DNA from: Pedobacter caeni
Lineage (GTDB): Bacteria > Bacteroidota > Bacteroidia > Sphingobacteriales > Sphingobacteriaceae
Length of the DNA stretch: 64,000 nucleotides
Direction of reading: 5' to 3'
Assembly: GCF_900129215.1 (NCBI RefSeq)
Contig: NZ_FQUQ01000001.1
Span: forward strand, 744,001 to 808,000
Shown here: in pieces, positions 28,015 to 37,400 of the stretch
Layout of the letters: each line of letters opens with the position of its first letter
How positions within the stretch are numbered: position 1 is the first letter of the stretch
The notes under the pieces: generated by a model
Seen by the model: only the letters and a program-made list of their open reading frames with translations
Databases searched by the model: none
Told to the model about the DNA's origin: nothing
Translations under genes and position numbers: made by a program

Positions 28015-29442
28015 ATGAATAAAGAGTTTCTGTATCATGAAATCGCAGCTGGAATTGCGAACCAGATCACATCCGGGGTTTTGAAAAATGGGGAACGTTT
28101 GCCTTCGGTAAGGAAGCTGTGTAAAGACCATAGGGTGAGTATGAATACCGCGAAGCGGGTATTTCTGGAACTGGAGGCACAGTCGTTAATTGATTCGAAG
28201 CCCCAGTCGGGTTATTTTGTGAGCCAGCGTCCTTCTTTCAGGCTTCCGCTTCCGGAAGTAAGCCGGCCATTGTTGATCGCCTATGACAATGAGCCGGATG
28301 AGCTGATCAGTAAAGTGTATACCGATATGGGAAATGAAGAACTTACCCTTTTTTCCATTAGTGCTCCCTCTGGGGATCTGCTGCCATTGGCGAAACTAAA
28401 AAAGGAGATCATACAGGCTACAACTGCACTTAAAGAAGGTGGAACAGGGTATGAGCACCTGCAGGGCAATGTTAAACTAAGAAGGATGATCGCTGTACGT
28501 TCGTTGGGTTGGGGAGGCGATTTGCATGAAGATGAACTGGTTACCACCAATGGTGCCATGAACGCGGTTTCCCTCTGCCTGATGACTGTGGGTAAGCCTG
28601 GGGATACCATTGCGATGGAAAGTCCTTGTTATCCCGGTACCTTGCAACTGGCCATCAGTCTGGGCTTTAAAGTATTGGAATTGCCCACACATCCAACAAC
28701 AGGGCTGGAAATCGCAGCGTTAAAAGAGGCCATTCCAAAAATCAACATCTGTTTGTTGGTTCCTAACTTTAATACGCCTCTGGGAAGCTGCATGCCCGAT
28801 GAACATAAAAAAGAAATCGTTGAACTTTTAGCCAGTCATCATATCCCTTTGATCGAAGATGACATCTATGGCGACCTGTATTTTGGTGCGCAGCGACCCA
28901 AATGTTGTAAATCATTTGATAAAGAAGGAAATGTATTGTGGTGCAGTTCTGTTTCCAAGACGCTGGCACCGGGGTACCGTGTTGGATGGGTAGCTCCGGG
29001 AAAATATAAAGAGCAACTGCTCAAGATCAAACTGATCCATTCCATATCCTCAGTTTCGATCATCCAGGAATCCGTTGCCAATTTCCTGAAGACAGGGAGG
29101 TATGAAAATCATTTGCGACAGCTCAGGCGAACCTTGCAGGACAATTATCAAAACTATGTTCAGACCATTGGAGAATATTTTCCTGAGGGAACTAAAACAA
29201 GCAGACCCCAGGGGGGGCTGGCGCTTTGGGTGGAATTTAACAAGAGGATTGATACCAGGAAATTATATGATCTGGCGATTAAACAACGGATCAGCATTGC
29301 ACCGGGACGAATGTTTACACTCCAGGATCAATTTCAAAATTGCATGAGGTTATGTATCGGCTTACCCTGGTCGGTCGAAATCAAGCAGAAATTAAAACAA
29401 CTGGGCAATCTTGCTAAAAGTATAGCATCTGCATCCGTTTAA
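28015..29442 (+). CDS. MocR-type transcriptional regulator (GntR head, aminotransferase body)
   Basis: 475 aa. Residues 1-75 are a GntR winged helix (NGERLPSVRKLCKDHRVSMN); residues 110-470 are a fold-type I aminotransferase domain. The PLP-binding lysine is K315 in SSVSKTLAPGYRVGW. Family members use PLP as an effector-sensing cofactor and regulate genes of vitamin B6 or amino-acid metabolism or efflux, often divergent ones. The adjacent EamA exporter is the likely target. No upstream start is possible because the promoter ends four bases before the ATG. Confidence 0.92.
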   Translation: MNKEFLYHEIAAGIANQITSGVLKNGERLPSVRKLCKDHRVSMNTAKRVFLELEAQSLIDSKPQSGYFVSQRPSFRLPLPEVSRPLLIAYDNEPDELISKVYTDMGNEELTLFSISAPSGDLLPLAKLKKEIIQATTALKEGGTGYEHLQGNVKLRRMIAVRSLGWGGDLHEDELVTTNGAMNAVSLCLMTVGKPGDTIAMESPCYPGTLQLAISLGFKVLELPTHPTTGLEIAALKEAIPKINICLLVPNFNTPLGSCMPDEHKKEIVELLASHHIPLIEDDIYGDLYFGAQRPKCCKSFDKEGNVLWCSSVSKTLAPGYRVGWVAPGKYKEQLLKIKLIHSISSVSIIQESVANFLKTGRYENHLRQLRRTLQDNYQNYVQTIGEYFPEGTKTSRPQGGLALWVEFNKRIDTRKLYDLAIKQRISIAPGRMFTLQDQFQNCMRLCIGLPWSVEIKQKLKQLGNLAKSIASASV

Positions 29443-29460
29443 ATTAATGAACAATAAGAG

Positions 29461-30243
29461 CTAACGAACAACAAGACCTTGTTCCGGAACATATTTATCA
29501 TATTCCATATGCTGCGCTACTATCATTGCCGCTTCTTTACCTTTTAGCTTAGCGACCAGATGTAAAGCACCGTCTATTCCTGCAGAAATCCCGGCAGTAG
29601 TAATGATTCTTCCGGCATCCACATACCTGGTGTTTTTTAATACTTTGGCTGATGGAACGGCGCGCTGCAGATTTTCAATACTGCGATGGAAGGTCGTGAC
29701 CTGAAGCTGATCCAGCAGACCTGCTTTACCAAGAATAAAAGCACCGGTACAAACTGAAAAATAACTACTGGTCGTTTTATCACGGGATTTAATCCAGGAA
29801 ATCACTTCAGGATCATCCGCTGCGACTTCATCATTCCCTCCAAAAACGGCAAAAATATCAGCCTGTGGAGCATCAGCAATGCTATAATCCGGAATGATTT
29901 TTAAGATGCCCTGAGAAAGGAGGGGTGCTTTTGTTTTGGAAACCGTGAATACCTTAAAGCCTGCATAAGAGAATACTTCCATTGGTCCGGCAAAGTCAAG
30001 TACTTCTACACCATCGTACAGGTAAAAACAAATGCTTGTCTTTTTTTCATTCAAGCTATCCTTTTTGTTCTTGTCGACCAGGATCATGTTACAGTGAGGA
30101 CAAACTCCGGCCTTACTAAAAGAAATGGTATCGCAGGATGACCCGCAGGGTGGACAGACATAGACTGTTGCGGGTACCGCAGCAGGTTGTTTTTGTGCGA
30201 AGACGAAACAAGGAAACAGGAGTAGGAGCACTAGCTTTTTCAT
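29461..30243 (-). CDS. DJ-1/PfpI family protein with N-terminal heavy-metal-binding-like domain, exported
   Basis: 260 aa from the ATG at 30243 (a TTG at 30249 is less likely). Signal peptide to about residue 18 (LLLFPCFVFAQ), then a small cysteine-rich domain (VCPPCGSSCD ... GVCPHCNMILV) like the 'heavy metal binding' domain of copper ATPases and related proteins. The rest is a DJ-1/PfpI fold with the nucleophile-elbow cysteine in FSVCTGAFILGKAGLL. Being exported is unusual for the family. The next gene upstream, 78 bases away, codes for a GlxA-type regulator with the same fold, so the pair is probably co-expressed. Confidence 0.85.
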   Translation of the reverse strand: MKKLVLLLLFPCFVFAQKQPAAVPATVYVCPPCGSSCDTISFSKAGVCPHCNMILVDKNKKDSLNEKKTSICFYLYDGVEVLDFAGPMEVFSYAGFKVFTVSKTKAPLLSQGILKIIPDYSIADAPQADIFAVFGGNDEVAADDPEVISWIKSRDKTTSSYFSVCTGAFILGKAGLLDQLQVTTFHRSIENLQRAVPSAKVLKNTRYVDAGRIITTAGISAGIDGALHLVAKLKGKEAAMIVAQHMEYDKYVPEQGLVVR

Positions 30244-30320
30244 AATCAATAATCAGACTGTAAACCTATCAGGAAAAAAGATATAAATCAGGCCAAAACA
30301 CACCTGAATCAGGACAATCT

Positions 30321-31235
30321 TCAGGCTTTATCTTTCATCATCTGCCGAAGTTGACTTGTGCTTTTATATCCACATTCCCTGGCGATCCAGTCCATCTTAT
30401 GGTTGTCGTTGAGTAGGTACATTGCTTTTTCCATACGTAATTTCTGTACATATTCCCCTATAGTGAGACTGGTAGAAGATTTAAACAGACGGGTGAGCGA
30501 TCTGGGACTGATATGAACCAATGCGGCCAGTTCCGGAATGCTGATCTTTTGCCGGAGGTGATGGGCAATGTAATCCTGAACCTGATGAACCTGTTGGTTA
30601 ATGTGCTGTCTGTTTTGTATGTAAATACTATCCTGCTGATCTTTACCTTCGCGACGAATATACACCACCATATCTTTAGCCACCGTACAGGCAAAAGCAA
30701 CACCATGTTGTTCCTCTACCAGGAAAAGGGCAAGGTCAATGCCTGTGGATATACCTGCACTGGTGTAAATATTCCCGCTTTTAACATATAACCTGTTCTC
30801 GATTACCTTAATTCCCGGGAACTGCTCCTGTAAGCGGGTAGTCCAGGCCCAATGGGTAGTACAATTCTGACCTTCCAGTAGCCCGGCTGCCGCCAGGGCA
30901 AAAGCGGCAGTACAAACAGAACATATGGTTGCCCCGGTAGCAGCCGCATGTTGCAGCCATGGAATCCACAATGCATCATCTGCCCGGTTCCACCTGGAGA
31001 GTTTCATACCAGCTACGATAACCATATCGCTGGCATTAACGTTGATCTCTCCAAGTGTTCTTACGTTGGTAAAGCCAAGGCCGCTTGAGGAAACCGGCTG
31101 TGCATAAGGAGAAACATAACAAAGTTCGTAGGGTTTACCCAGACAACCGGACTCGTAAAATACGGTTACAGCACCGGCAAGGTCCAACAGGTGAACACCA
31201 TCAAAGAGAAAAAAGATAATGCGCTGAGATGTCAT
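30321..31235 (-). CDS. GlxA-type transcriptional regulator (DJ-1/PfpI domain plus AraC domain)
   Basis: 304 aa. Residues 1-190 are a DJ-1/PfpI-like domain with the elbow cysteine in CSVCTAAFALAAAGLL and the following TTHWAW; residues 205-304 are an AraC DNA-binding domain (ISPRSLTRLFKSS, IARECGYKSTSQLRQMM). The sensor domain is thought to bind small molecules rather than act as an enzyme. It lies upstream of the exported DJ-1/PfpI gene on the same strand, which shares its sensor fold and may be its target. Confidence 0.9.
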   Translation of the reverse strand: MTSQRIIFFLFDGVHLLDLAGAVTVFYESGCLGKPYELCYVSPYAQPVSSSGLGFTNVRTLGEINVNASDMVIVAGMKLSRWNRADDALWIPWLQHAAATGATICSVCTAAFALAAAGLLEGQNCTTHWAWTTRLQEQFPGIKVIENRLYVKSGNIYTSAGISTGIDLALFLVEEQHGVAFACTVAKDMVVYIRREGKDQQDSIYIQNRQHINQQVHQVQDYIAHHLRQKISIPELAALVHISPRSLTRLFKSSTSLTIGEYVQKLRMEKAMYLLNDNHKMDWIARECGYKSTSQLRQMMKDKA

Positions 31236-31330
31236 TCTGCTAATTTAATTTATTCCTCTCTTAACTGTCTTCATTCCGTGTAAAATATAGTTTGTCATTG
31301 AAATTTTATAGCTTGCAGAAAACGATTGCT

Positions 31331-31747
31331 ATGAAATCCCTCTTTCTGACTTTGTTTCTGGCCTTTACATGGTCGATAACTGACGTTAAAGCCCAGGATC
31401 CTGTAAAAATTAAGCAACAGGCTACGATAATGGCCAATGCTTTTTTTAAAGGAGATCTTAATACCCTGATGGATTATACTTATCCAAAAGTATTGGCCAG
31501 AAGTGGTGGAAAGGCTAAAATGATGGCATCAATCAAAAAAATTCCTCAACATTCCTCAATCAATGTACCTGGGGGATATGTAACCAGTACTTCTCCGTTA
31601 ATGGGGATCAGTGGGGACGGAGGTAAAACATGGACCTTCATTTCCGCAGGAAATATGGGCAAGGCGGAGCTTAAGCAGCTTTTTCCAAAATTCAACCATG
31701 ATCTCGTTCTGGAAAAAGCAAGCACTCCTGTATTTCATAAAGAATAA
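31331..31747 (+). CDS. Small secreted protein, function unknown
   Basis: 138 aa starting at the ATG at 31331, which begins directly with a signal peptide (MKSLFLTLFLAFTW, cleavage near VKAQD). An in-frame start at 31292 would put residues before the signal peptide and is less likely. The mature part resembles small NTF2-like or DUF3887-type folds in layout (ATIMANAFFKGDLNTLMDYT), but I cannot name the family with confidence. Its 3' end overlaps the convergent SRPBCC gene by 13 bases. Confidence 0.65.
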   Translation: MKSLFLTLFLAFTWSITDVKAQDPVKIKQQATIMANAFFKGDLNTLMDYTYPKVLARSGGKAKMMASIKKIPQHSSINVPGGYVTSTSPLMGISGDGGKTWTFISAGNMGKAELKQLFPKFNHDLVLEKASTPVFHKE

Positions 31748-32196
31748 ATATCTTCTTTAGGGTTTGGCTGACCTTTGCCTGTAGTGATCAGGTTACGCAA
31801 ACTTTTTTTGACATAGCCATTCCAGCTATCAAAACAAATATCGTAACATTCGTAAGCAGGAACCAACCCCCAATGGGTAAACTGAACCTGTGTCTTACCT
31901 TCTTTTTCAGAAAGGTTAAACTCTAGTTTTGTACCAGTCCATTCGGTTTTGTCTTCCGTGAAATTGAAATAGTTGTCCAAAACCAGCCAAACAATTTTTT
32001 GATTGGGTATCAGTTCAATCAATTTCATGGTACACTTATGAATGTCTCTGAACTGGTACGTAAATTCATCGTTGAGCTGAGTGGTATTGCCTTCAATATT
32101 TTCGGACCACCAACCACGTACATTGGTGATCGCATTGAATACCGCATCCGGGGTTTCATCCACAGAAAACGTAGTGTTAAAATCTGATGTAGTCAT
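31735..32196 (-). CDS. SRPBCC / AHSA1-type domain protein
   Basis: 153 aa, a START-like fold with typical elements (FSVDETPDAVFNAITNVRGWW, KIVWLVLDNY, TQVQFTHWGLVPAYECYD). Family members bind a hydrophobic ligand or assist other proteins; no catalytic site is visible. Last gene of a three-gene operon with the ArsR-type regulator, which ends 4 bases upstream, and another SRPBCC protein. Confidence 0.88.
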   Translation of the reverse strand: MTTSDFNTTFSVDETPDAVFNAITNVRGWWSENIEGNTTQLNDEFTYQFRDIHKCTMKLIELIPNQKIVWLVLDNYFNFTEDKTEWTGTKLEFNLSEKEGKTQVQFTHWGLVPAYECYDICFDSWNGYVKKSLRNLITTGKGQPNPKEDIYSL

Positions 32197-32200
32197 TTTC

Positions 32201-32542
32201 TTAGTTTTTTTCAGGTAATTCCTTATTTAATAAAGTTTCTAGTTTTTTCAATTTAGAAGCCCAAAAGTTGTCGAAGTAAGAAAGCCAGGCCTGCAGTTCT
32301 TCAAAACCATCCTTTTTCAGACTGCAATAGCGTTCCCTGCCACTGTCCTCAATGGAGATAAAACCTGCGTTATGCAGTATTTTCACATGCTTGGAAACGG
32401 CGGGGCGGCTCATGTCGAAATGCTCTACCAGGCTGTTGATGGTTAAACGATCTTCTGAGAGGAGCATCAGCATCTTTCTTCTGCTAGGGTCGCCTATGAC
32501 CTGGAAAGCATCAAGCCTTGATTGTTCCATGTTCTGGTGCAT
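32201..32542 (-). CDS. ArsR-family winged-helix repressor
   Basis: 113 aa from ATG at 32542; an in-frame ATG at 32530 is equally plausible. The winged helix is clear: AFQVIGDPSRRKMLMLL, then recognition helix FDMSRPAVSKHVKILHNAG and wing RERYCSLKKDG. No cysteine or histidine metal site of ArsR or SmtB type is present, so it is not a metal sensor by the usual motif. It belongs to the subgroup found with SRPBCC genes. It starts inside the end of the first SRPBCC gene (32-bp overlap from 32542) and probably represses its own operon through the twin operators at 32968-33013. Confidence 0.9.
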   Translation of the reverse strand: MHQNMEQSRLDAFQVIGDPSRRKMLMLLSEDRLTINSLVEHFDMSRPAVSKHVKILHNAGFISIEDSGRERYCSLKKDGFEELQAWLSYFDNFWASKLKKLETLLNKELPEKN

Positions 32543-32963
32543 CTAAAAGGGTTTTTATCTTGTCGAGTTTTTCCAGCCAGCCGGCAGTCAGGCCATTGAA
32601 GAAATTCAGGTTTTCTTTTTTTGCGAAGCCGCGGTGTTCCAGAATGACTTCCGTGCCTTTATCTGTGGCCTGTAATTTCCAGACAACGACAGAATCAAGC
32701 GTAATTTCACCTTCGCCGGGACCGCTTTTCCAGGAATAAGAAAGCTCAGTAAAGGGGACAATCGCTAATACTTTGCAATAGAAAATGCCGTCAAAATCCA
32801 GACTGGGTATCGGGTTTGTCCTGAACTGAAAGTCATGCCCGATGATGGGTTTAAAATCATTTTTCATAAGCCATTGCTCCATGAGCTCTGGGTTTGTCAG
32901 GTATTCCCAGACCCGCTCCTGCGGATGAGGGAAGAAGAATTGATGTTTAATTAGTTTTGCCAT
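32511..32963 (-). CDS. SRPBCC domain protein, first gene of the ArsR-controlled operon
   Basis: 150 aa START-like/AHSA1-type protein (FFFPHPQERVWEYLTNPELM, FQFRTNPIPSLDFDGIFYC, EVILEHRGFAKKENLNFF). Ligand unknown. The ATG at 32963 lies five bases from the nearer operator palindrome, so a bound repressor would block both transcription start and leader. The gene overlaps the ArsR gene, giving translational coupling. Confidence 0.88.
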   Translation of the reverse strand: MAKLIKHQFFFPHPQERVWEYLTNPELMEQWLMKNDFKPIIGHDFQFRTNPIPSLDFDGIFYCKVLAIVPFTELSYSWKSGPGEGEITLDSVVVWKLQATDKGTEVILEHRGFAKKENLNFFNGLTAGWLEKLDKIKTLLDAPEHGTIKA

Positions 32964-32967
32964 AATA

Positions 32968-32985
32968 AGTAACTTGTAGGTTACT
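32968..32985. promoter_or_regulatory. Operator 1 (proximal palindrome) of the ArsR/SRPBCC operon
   Basis: AGTAAC-TTGTAG-GTTACT, a perfect 6-bp inverted repeat with six-base spacer, followed by CAAAT. It covers the expected transcription start just downstream of the -7 element. Confidence 0.85.
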
Positions 32986-33017
32986 CAAATATATAAGTAA
33001 CTTCTGGGTTACGCAAA
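32986..33017 (-). promoter_or_regulatory. Consensus promoter of the ArsR/SRPBCC operon
   Basis: Minus strand: TTTG (33014-33017), 20 bases, then TATATTTG (32986-32993). Both elements match the Bacteroidota consensus exactly and the spacing is ideal. The two operator palindromes sit in the spacer and directly downstream. Confidence 0.85.
32996..33013. promoter_or_regulatory. Operator 2 (distal palindrome) of the ArsR/SRPBCC operon
   Basis: AGTAAC-TTCTGG-GTTACG: same arms as operator 1 with one mismatch at the last base, starting exactly 28 bp away and again followed by CAAAT. It fills the spacer between the -33 and -7 elements. Confidence 0.85.
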
Positions 33018-33097
33018 TGTTTTTTCATAAAAAATGAAATTTATGTCTGCAGGGCCTCGATAATACTTTTGTCAGTTTTTCTGTTTCCTCCCATTTC

Positions 33098-33142
33098 TTA
33101 AAGTAGTTCAATTTTATGTTCTGTTCTGAATTTTCACTTTTG
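33098..33142 (+). promoter_or_regulatory. Crp/Fnr-type box and promoter upstream of the RND efflux operon
   Basis: An FNR-box-like 14-bp imperfect dyad TTAAAGTAGTTCAA (33098-33111) stands 23 bases before CACTTTTG (33135-33142), seven of eight bases of the -7 consensus; no good -33 element is present. This puts the dyad centre near -42, the class II activator position. It is part of a 51-bp block (33093-33143) that recurs at 39712-39762. The start codon of the adaptor gene is 210 bases downstream, so the leader would be long. The interval 32964-33352 contains otherwise only the ArsR promoter and a 27-codon frame. Confidence 0.7.
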
Positions 33143-33163
33143 CGATGTAACTAATAATTAACA

Positions 33164-33247
33164 ATGATCAAATCTATTCAATTTCAAAACCTACATCATT
33201 TCCTGAACAATCGCTGGTTTTTGAATTTGTCCAATACCAATTTTTAG
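33164..33247 (+). other. 27-codon leader frame, possible gene relic
   Basis: ATG to TAG, starting 20 bases after the shared control block, at the place equivalent to the PEP mutase start codon in the second copy (both read ATGATCAA). The peptide begins MIKSIQFQNLHHFLNN, which loosely recalls the N-terminus of Bacteroidota PEP mutase-family proteins, then diverges. It may be the stump of a deleted gene, a leader peptide, or chance. Confidence 0.3.
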
Positions 33248-33352
33248 GAGCAGTACCGGATAGAGATTCAGTCCGGAGGAGCTATCGGGAGATGGCATGG
33301 GAATGTAATGTTCTCTTTTAAACAAGTATAAATAAGTCTTAAATATCATATT

Positions 33353-34465
33353 ATGAAAATAACCTCTTTAGCTGTTGTGACCATTTTTATAGCTGGCTGT
33401 AGTTCTTCAAAACCCCAGGATGCAGACCCTTCCGCAGCAGTAGCTTTACCGGTCGGAATTGTGGCATCCCAGTCGCAGACTACCTTTCAGGATTATCCTG
33501 CCGCCATCCGTGGAACGACCAATGTAGAGATCCGCCCACAGGTAAACGGAATGCTTGATAAAATTTTTGTAGATGAGGGCTCTTTTGTAAATGCCGGACA
33601 GCCGATCTACAAAATCAACGATTTGCCCTTTCGGGCTGCATTGAACAATGCAAAGGCCAACAGGCATGCCATGGAAAGTACGTTGATCAATGCACGGTTA
33701 GAACTCGATAAATTAACCCCATTGGTTAAAAACAATGTGGTATCTGATTACCAGTTAAAATCGGCAAATGCCGCATATGAGGTAGCCCGGGCAAATGTAG
33801 AACAAGCCAAAGCCAATGTTTCGACTGCGCAGATCAATCTGGATTACACACTGATCAAAGCCCCGGTAAGTGGCTATATCAGTCGGCTACGTAAGAAAAA
33901 AGGAAGTTTGGTTGGGCCGAACGACCAGGAACCTCTTACTGAGTTATCAGATGTGCGTGAGGTACATGTCTATTTTGCATTGGCGGAAAGGGATTTTGTG
34001 AATTTCAAAGCACAATATCCTGGTGAGACCCTCCCCGAAAAGCTAAAGAAACTACCAGAGGTGTCATTGCTGTTAACCGATGATAGTGAATATCCGAAAA
34101 AGGGTAAGATCGATATGATTGACGGGCAATTTGATCACAACACAGGGTCTATCACCCTGCGTGCAGTATTTCCAAATACATCGGGATTGCTTCGTTCCGG
34201 AAATACTGGAAAAATAAGGTTAAGCCTGATGCATAAAGATGTGATCATGGTGCCTCAGGAAGCAACTGTAGAGATGCAGGACAAAGTTTTTGTCTATGCC
34301 CTCACAAAGGACAATAAGGTAAAGATGAAAGCCATTAATATCATAGGAAAGAAAGGGGCAGATTACCTGATAAAAGAGGGCGTCGAACGTGGTGAACGAT
34401 TCGTTTTAAGTGGATTCGGTAACCTGCAGGAAGGTGCAGAAGTTAATCCTCAGCCAACAAAATAA
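33353..34465 (+). CDS. RND efflux periplasmic adaptor (membrane fusion protein)
   Basis: 370 aa lipoprotein: hydrophobic start and lipobox FIAGC with Cys at residue 16. Membrane-fusion-protein layout: beta-barrel and lipoyl halves (RPQVNGMLDKIFVDEGSFV ... IKAPVSGYISRLRKKKGSLV), a helical hairpin between (about residues 95-165), and a C-terminal membrane-proximal domain. It links the inner-membrane pump to the outer-membrane channel. First gene of a three-gene operon; 24 bases separate it from the pump gene. Confidence 0.95.
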   Translation: MKITSLAVVTIFIAGCSSSKPQDADPSAAVALPVGIVASQSQTTFQDYPAAIRGTTNVEIRPQVNGMLDKIFVDEGSFVNAGQPIYKINDLPFRAALNNAKANRHAMESTLINARLELDKLTPLVKNNVVSDYQLKSANAAYEVARANVEQAKANVSTAQINLDYTLIKAPVSGYISRLRKKKGSLVGPNDQEPLTELSDVREVHVYFALAERDFVNFKAQYPGETLPEKLKKLPEVSLLLTDDSEYPKKGKIDMIDGQFDHNTGSITLRAVFPNTSGLLRSGNTGKIRLSLMHKDVIMVPQEATVEMQDKVFVYALTKDNKVKMKAINIIGKKGADYLIKEGVERGERFVLSGFGNLQEGAEVNPQPTK

Positions 34466-34489
34466 TCATTCAGCAAATCATTCAAAATC

Positions 34490-37400
34490 ATGTTTAGAAA
34501 ATTTATAGAAAGACCGGTTCTGGCTACGGTAATCTCCATTTTATTGGTGGCACTTGGATTAATCGGACTCTTCAAACTACCATTACAACAATTCCCTGAT
34601 ATTGCTCCACCTGCCGTTCAGGTCACCACGGTTTATCCTGGTGCAAACGCTGAAACTGTGCTAAGATCAGTTGCCCCTTCACTGGAAGAATCTATTAACG
34701 GTGTGGAGAACATGACTTACATGAGTTCAACCGCAAGTAATGATGGCTCGTTAACGATCACCGTCTACTTCAGACTGGGAACGAATCCCGATCAGGCAGC
34801 AGTGAATGTTCAAAACCGCGTAGCGAAAGCCACTAGTCAGTTGCCAGCCGAAGTGATCCAGCAAGGGGTAACAACGGTGAAACAGCAAAATGGCGAGATC
34901 ATGGTATTTGGCTTATTCACAGAAGATGAAAAGAAATACGATGCCGCTTTTGTAGGCAACTATGCCCAGATTAATATTATACCAGAGGTTAAACGTATTC
35001 CAGGAGTGGCTACTGCAACGCCATTGGGTGGCAATAAGGATTATTCCATGCGGGTATGGCTTAATCCTGCTCAGATGCAGAATTATAAAATCACTCCTAA
35101 TGAAGTCATGGCTGCGATCCAGGACAAGAGTCTTGAAGCTGCACCAGGGCGCTTTGGTGAAGGGAATAAGGTTGTATTTGAATATGTAATTAAGTATAAA
35201 GGAAAGCTGACCAAAGCTGATGAGTACGAGAATATAGGCATACGCGCAAATGCTGATGGATCCACTTTAAGGTTAAAGGATGTAGCCAGAGTGGAGTTTG
35301 GGACTTATACTTACAACAGTCTTACCCGTTTAAACGGAAAAAAAGGAATTACGATAGGCGTTTCCCAGCTGGCCGGATCAAATGCCAATGAGATTCAGAT
35401 TGGCATTGCCAAACTTATGGAAAAGGCAGCTAAAGATTTCCCTTCAGGGATAAAATATGAAATCTTTTACAATACTAAAGTTTCATTGGACCAATCCATT
35501 GAGCAGGTGATTCATACCCTGATTGAAGCCTTTATTTTGGTCTTTATCGTGGTATATATCTTTTTACAGGATTTTCGCTCCACGTTAATTCCGGCCATTG
35601 CTGTACCTGTAGCGATCATAGGAACTTTCTTTTTCATGCAGTTATTCGGTTTTTCTATCAATCTGCTCACCTTATTTGCGATGATCCTGGCGATCGGTAT
35701 TGTGGTCGATGATGCCATTGTCGTGGTCGAGGCAGTACATGCAAAAATGGAAGATAAAAAAATCGGTGCTAAGGATGCCACCATTGAGGCGATGCATGAA
35801 ATTACTGGTGCTATTGTCTCTATTACCCTGGTGATGTCGGCGGTTTTCTTACCTGTTGGATTTTTAGAAGGTTCTACCGGTGTATTTTACAGGCAATTTG
35901 CATTTACGATGGCAACGGCGATCATTATCTCTGCAGTGAATGCCCTGACCTTAAGCCCGGCATTGGCAGCGTTATTCCTGAAAAGCGAACATACTGATGA
36001 AAGCCAGTCAAAAAAAGGCTTTGCCAGAAAGTTCTTTATTGGATTTAACAGCAGTTTCAGTTCAATGACAAACAGGTATGTTGGCGGACTTAAGTTTCTG
36101 ATCCGTCACAAGTGGTTAAGTATGGGCGGCCTGCTGGTGGTCATTCTGGCTACCATCTGGATGGTCAGAAACACACCAAGCGGATTTATTCCTGCAGAAG
36201 ATCAGGGTTTTATTGCAGTAGCTCTTAGTGCGCCTTCAGGTACTTCATTAGACGGGACCATAAAGGTAATGGATATTGCGGAAAAGAAATTGCTAGGTAT
36301 GGAATCCGCTGCTTTTATTGATGCACTTTCGGGCTATAATGTGTTAACGGGTTCTAACAGTTCGTCGGCGGGGGTTATTTTTGTTACCCTAAAGTTAACA
36401 GATAAAAGGGGCAAGGTCAAAGACCTGAATGAGATCATGGAGCAGATCAGGGCGAACCTTGCGGGTATTAAAGGGGGCAGCTTCTTCGTTTTCACCTTTC
36501 CAACTGTTCCGGGATTTAGTAATGTCGAATCCCTTGAGGTGGTGATGCAGGATAAAACCGGTGGTAAGCTCGATAAGTTCAGCCAGATCACCAATGGCTT
36601 TATCGCTAAATTGATGCAACAGAAGGAAATCGGCTATGCCTTTACTTCCTTTAAAGCAGATTATCCGCAATTGCAACTGGAAGTTGATGATGATAAAGCC
36701 GGGCAGCTTGGGGTAAAAGTGAAGGATGTTTTACAAACGATGCAGGCATATTTTGGAACCGCTCAGGCTTCAGACTTTAACAGGTTTGGCAAATACTACC
36801 GTGTTTTGGTTCAGGCCGATATCACCGACAGGACCGATCCATCTGCAATGGATCGTGTATTTGTTAAGAATAACCTTGGAGACATGGTGCCTATAAATAG
36901 TCTCGTGAAGCTGAAGCGGGTATATGGTTCTGAAACCGCTTCCCGGTATAATTTGTTTAGCTCTATCGGGCTGAACGTGATCCCTAAACCAGGATATAGT
37001 ACAGGGGAAGCAATTAAAGCCGTACAGAATTTAGCAGCCAAAGAACTGCCAAATGGTTATTCTTTTGAGTTTTCAGGACAAACGAGAGAAGAGCTTTCCT
37101 CCGGAGGGCAGTCGACCATCATCTTTATCATGAGTCTGATATTTGTTTATTTTATACTTTCTGCGCAATACGAAAGCTATATATTGCCTTTAGCGGTCTT
37201 ACTTTCTATCCCTGCAGGCGTTTTTGGTGTCTTCATTGTTCTTGGTCTTACCGGAATAGAAAACAACATCTATGTACAGGTTTCCCTGATCATGTTAATT
37301 GGTTTGCTGGCCAAGAATGCTATCCTGATTGTTGAGTTTGCCATTCAAAGAAGAAAGAGAGGGCATAGCCTGATCGATTCAGCCATTGAAGCGGCAAGGC

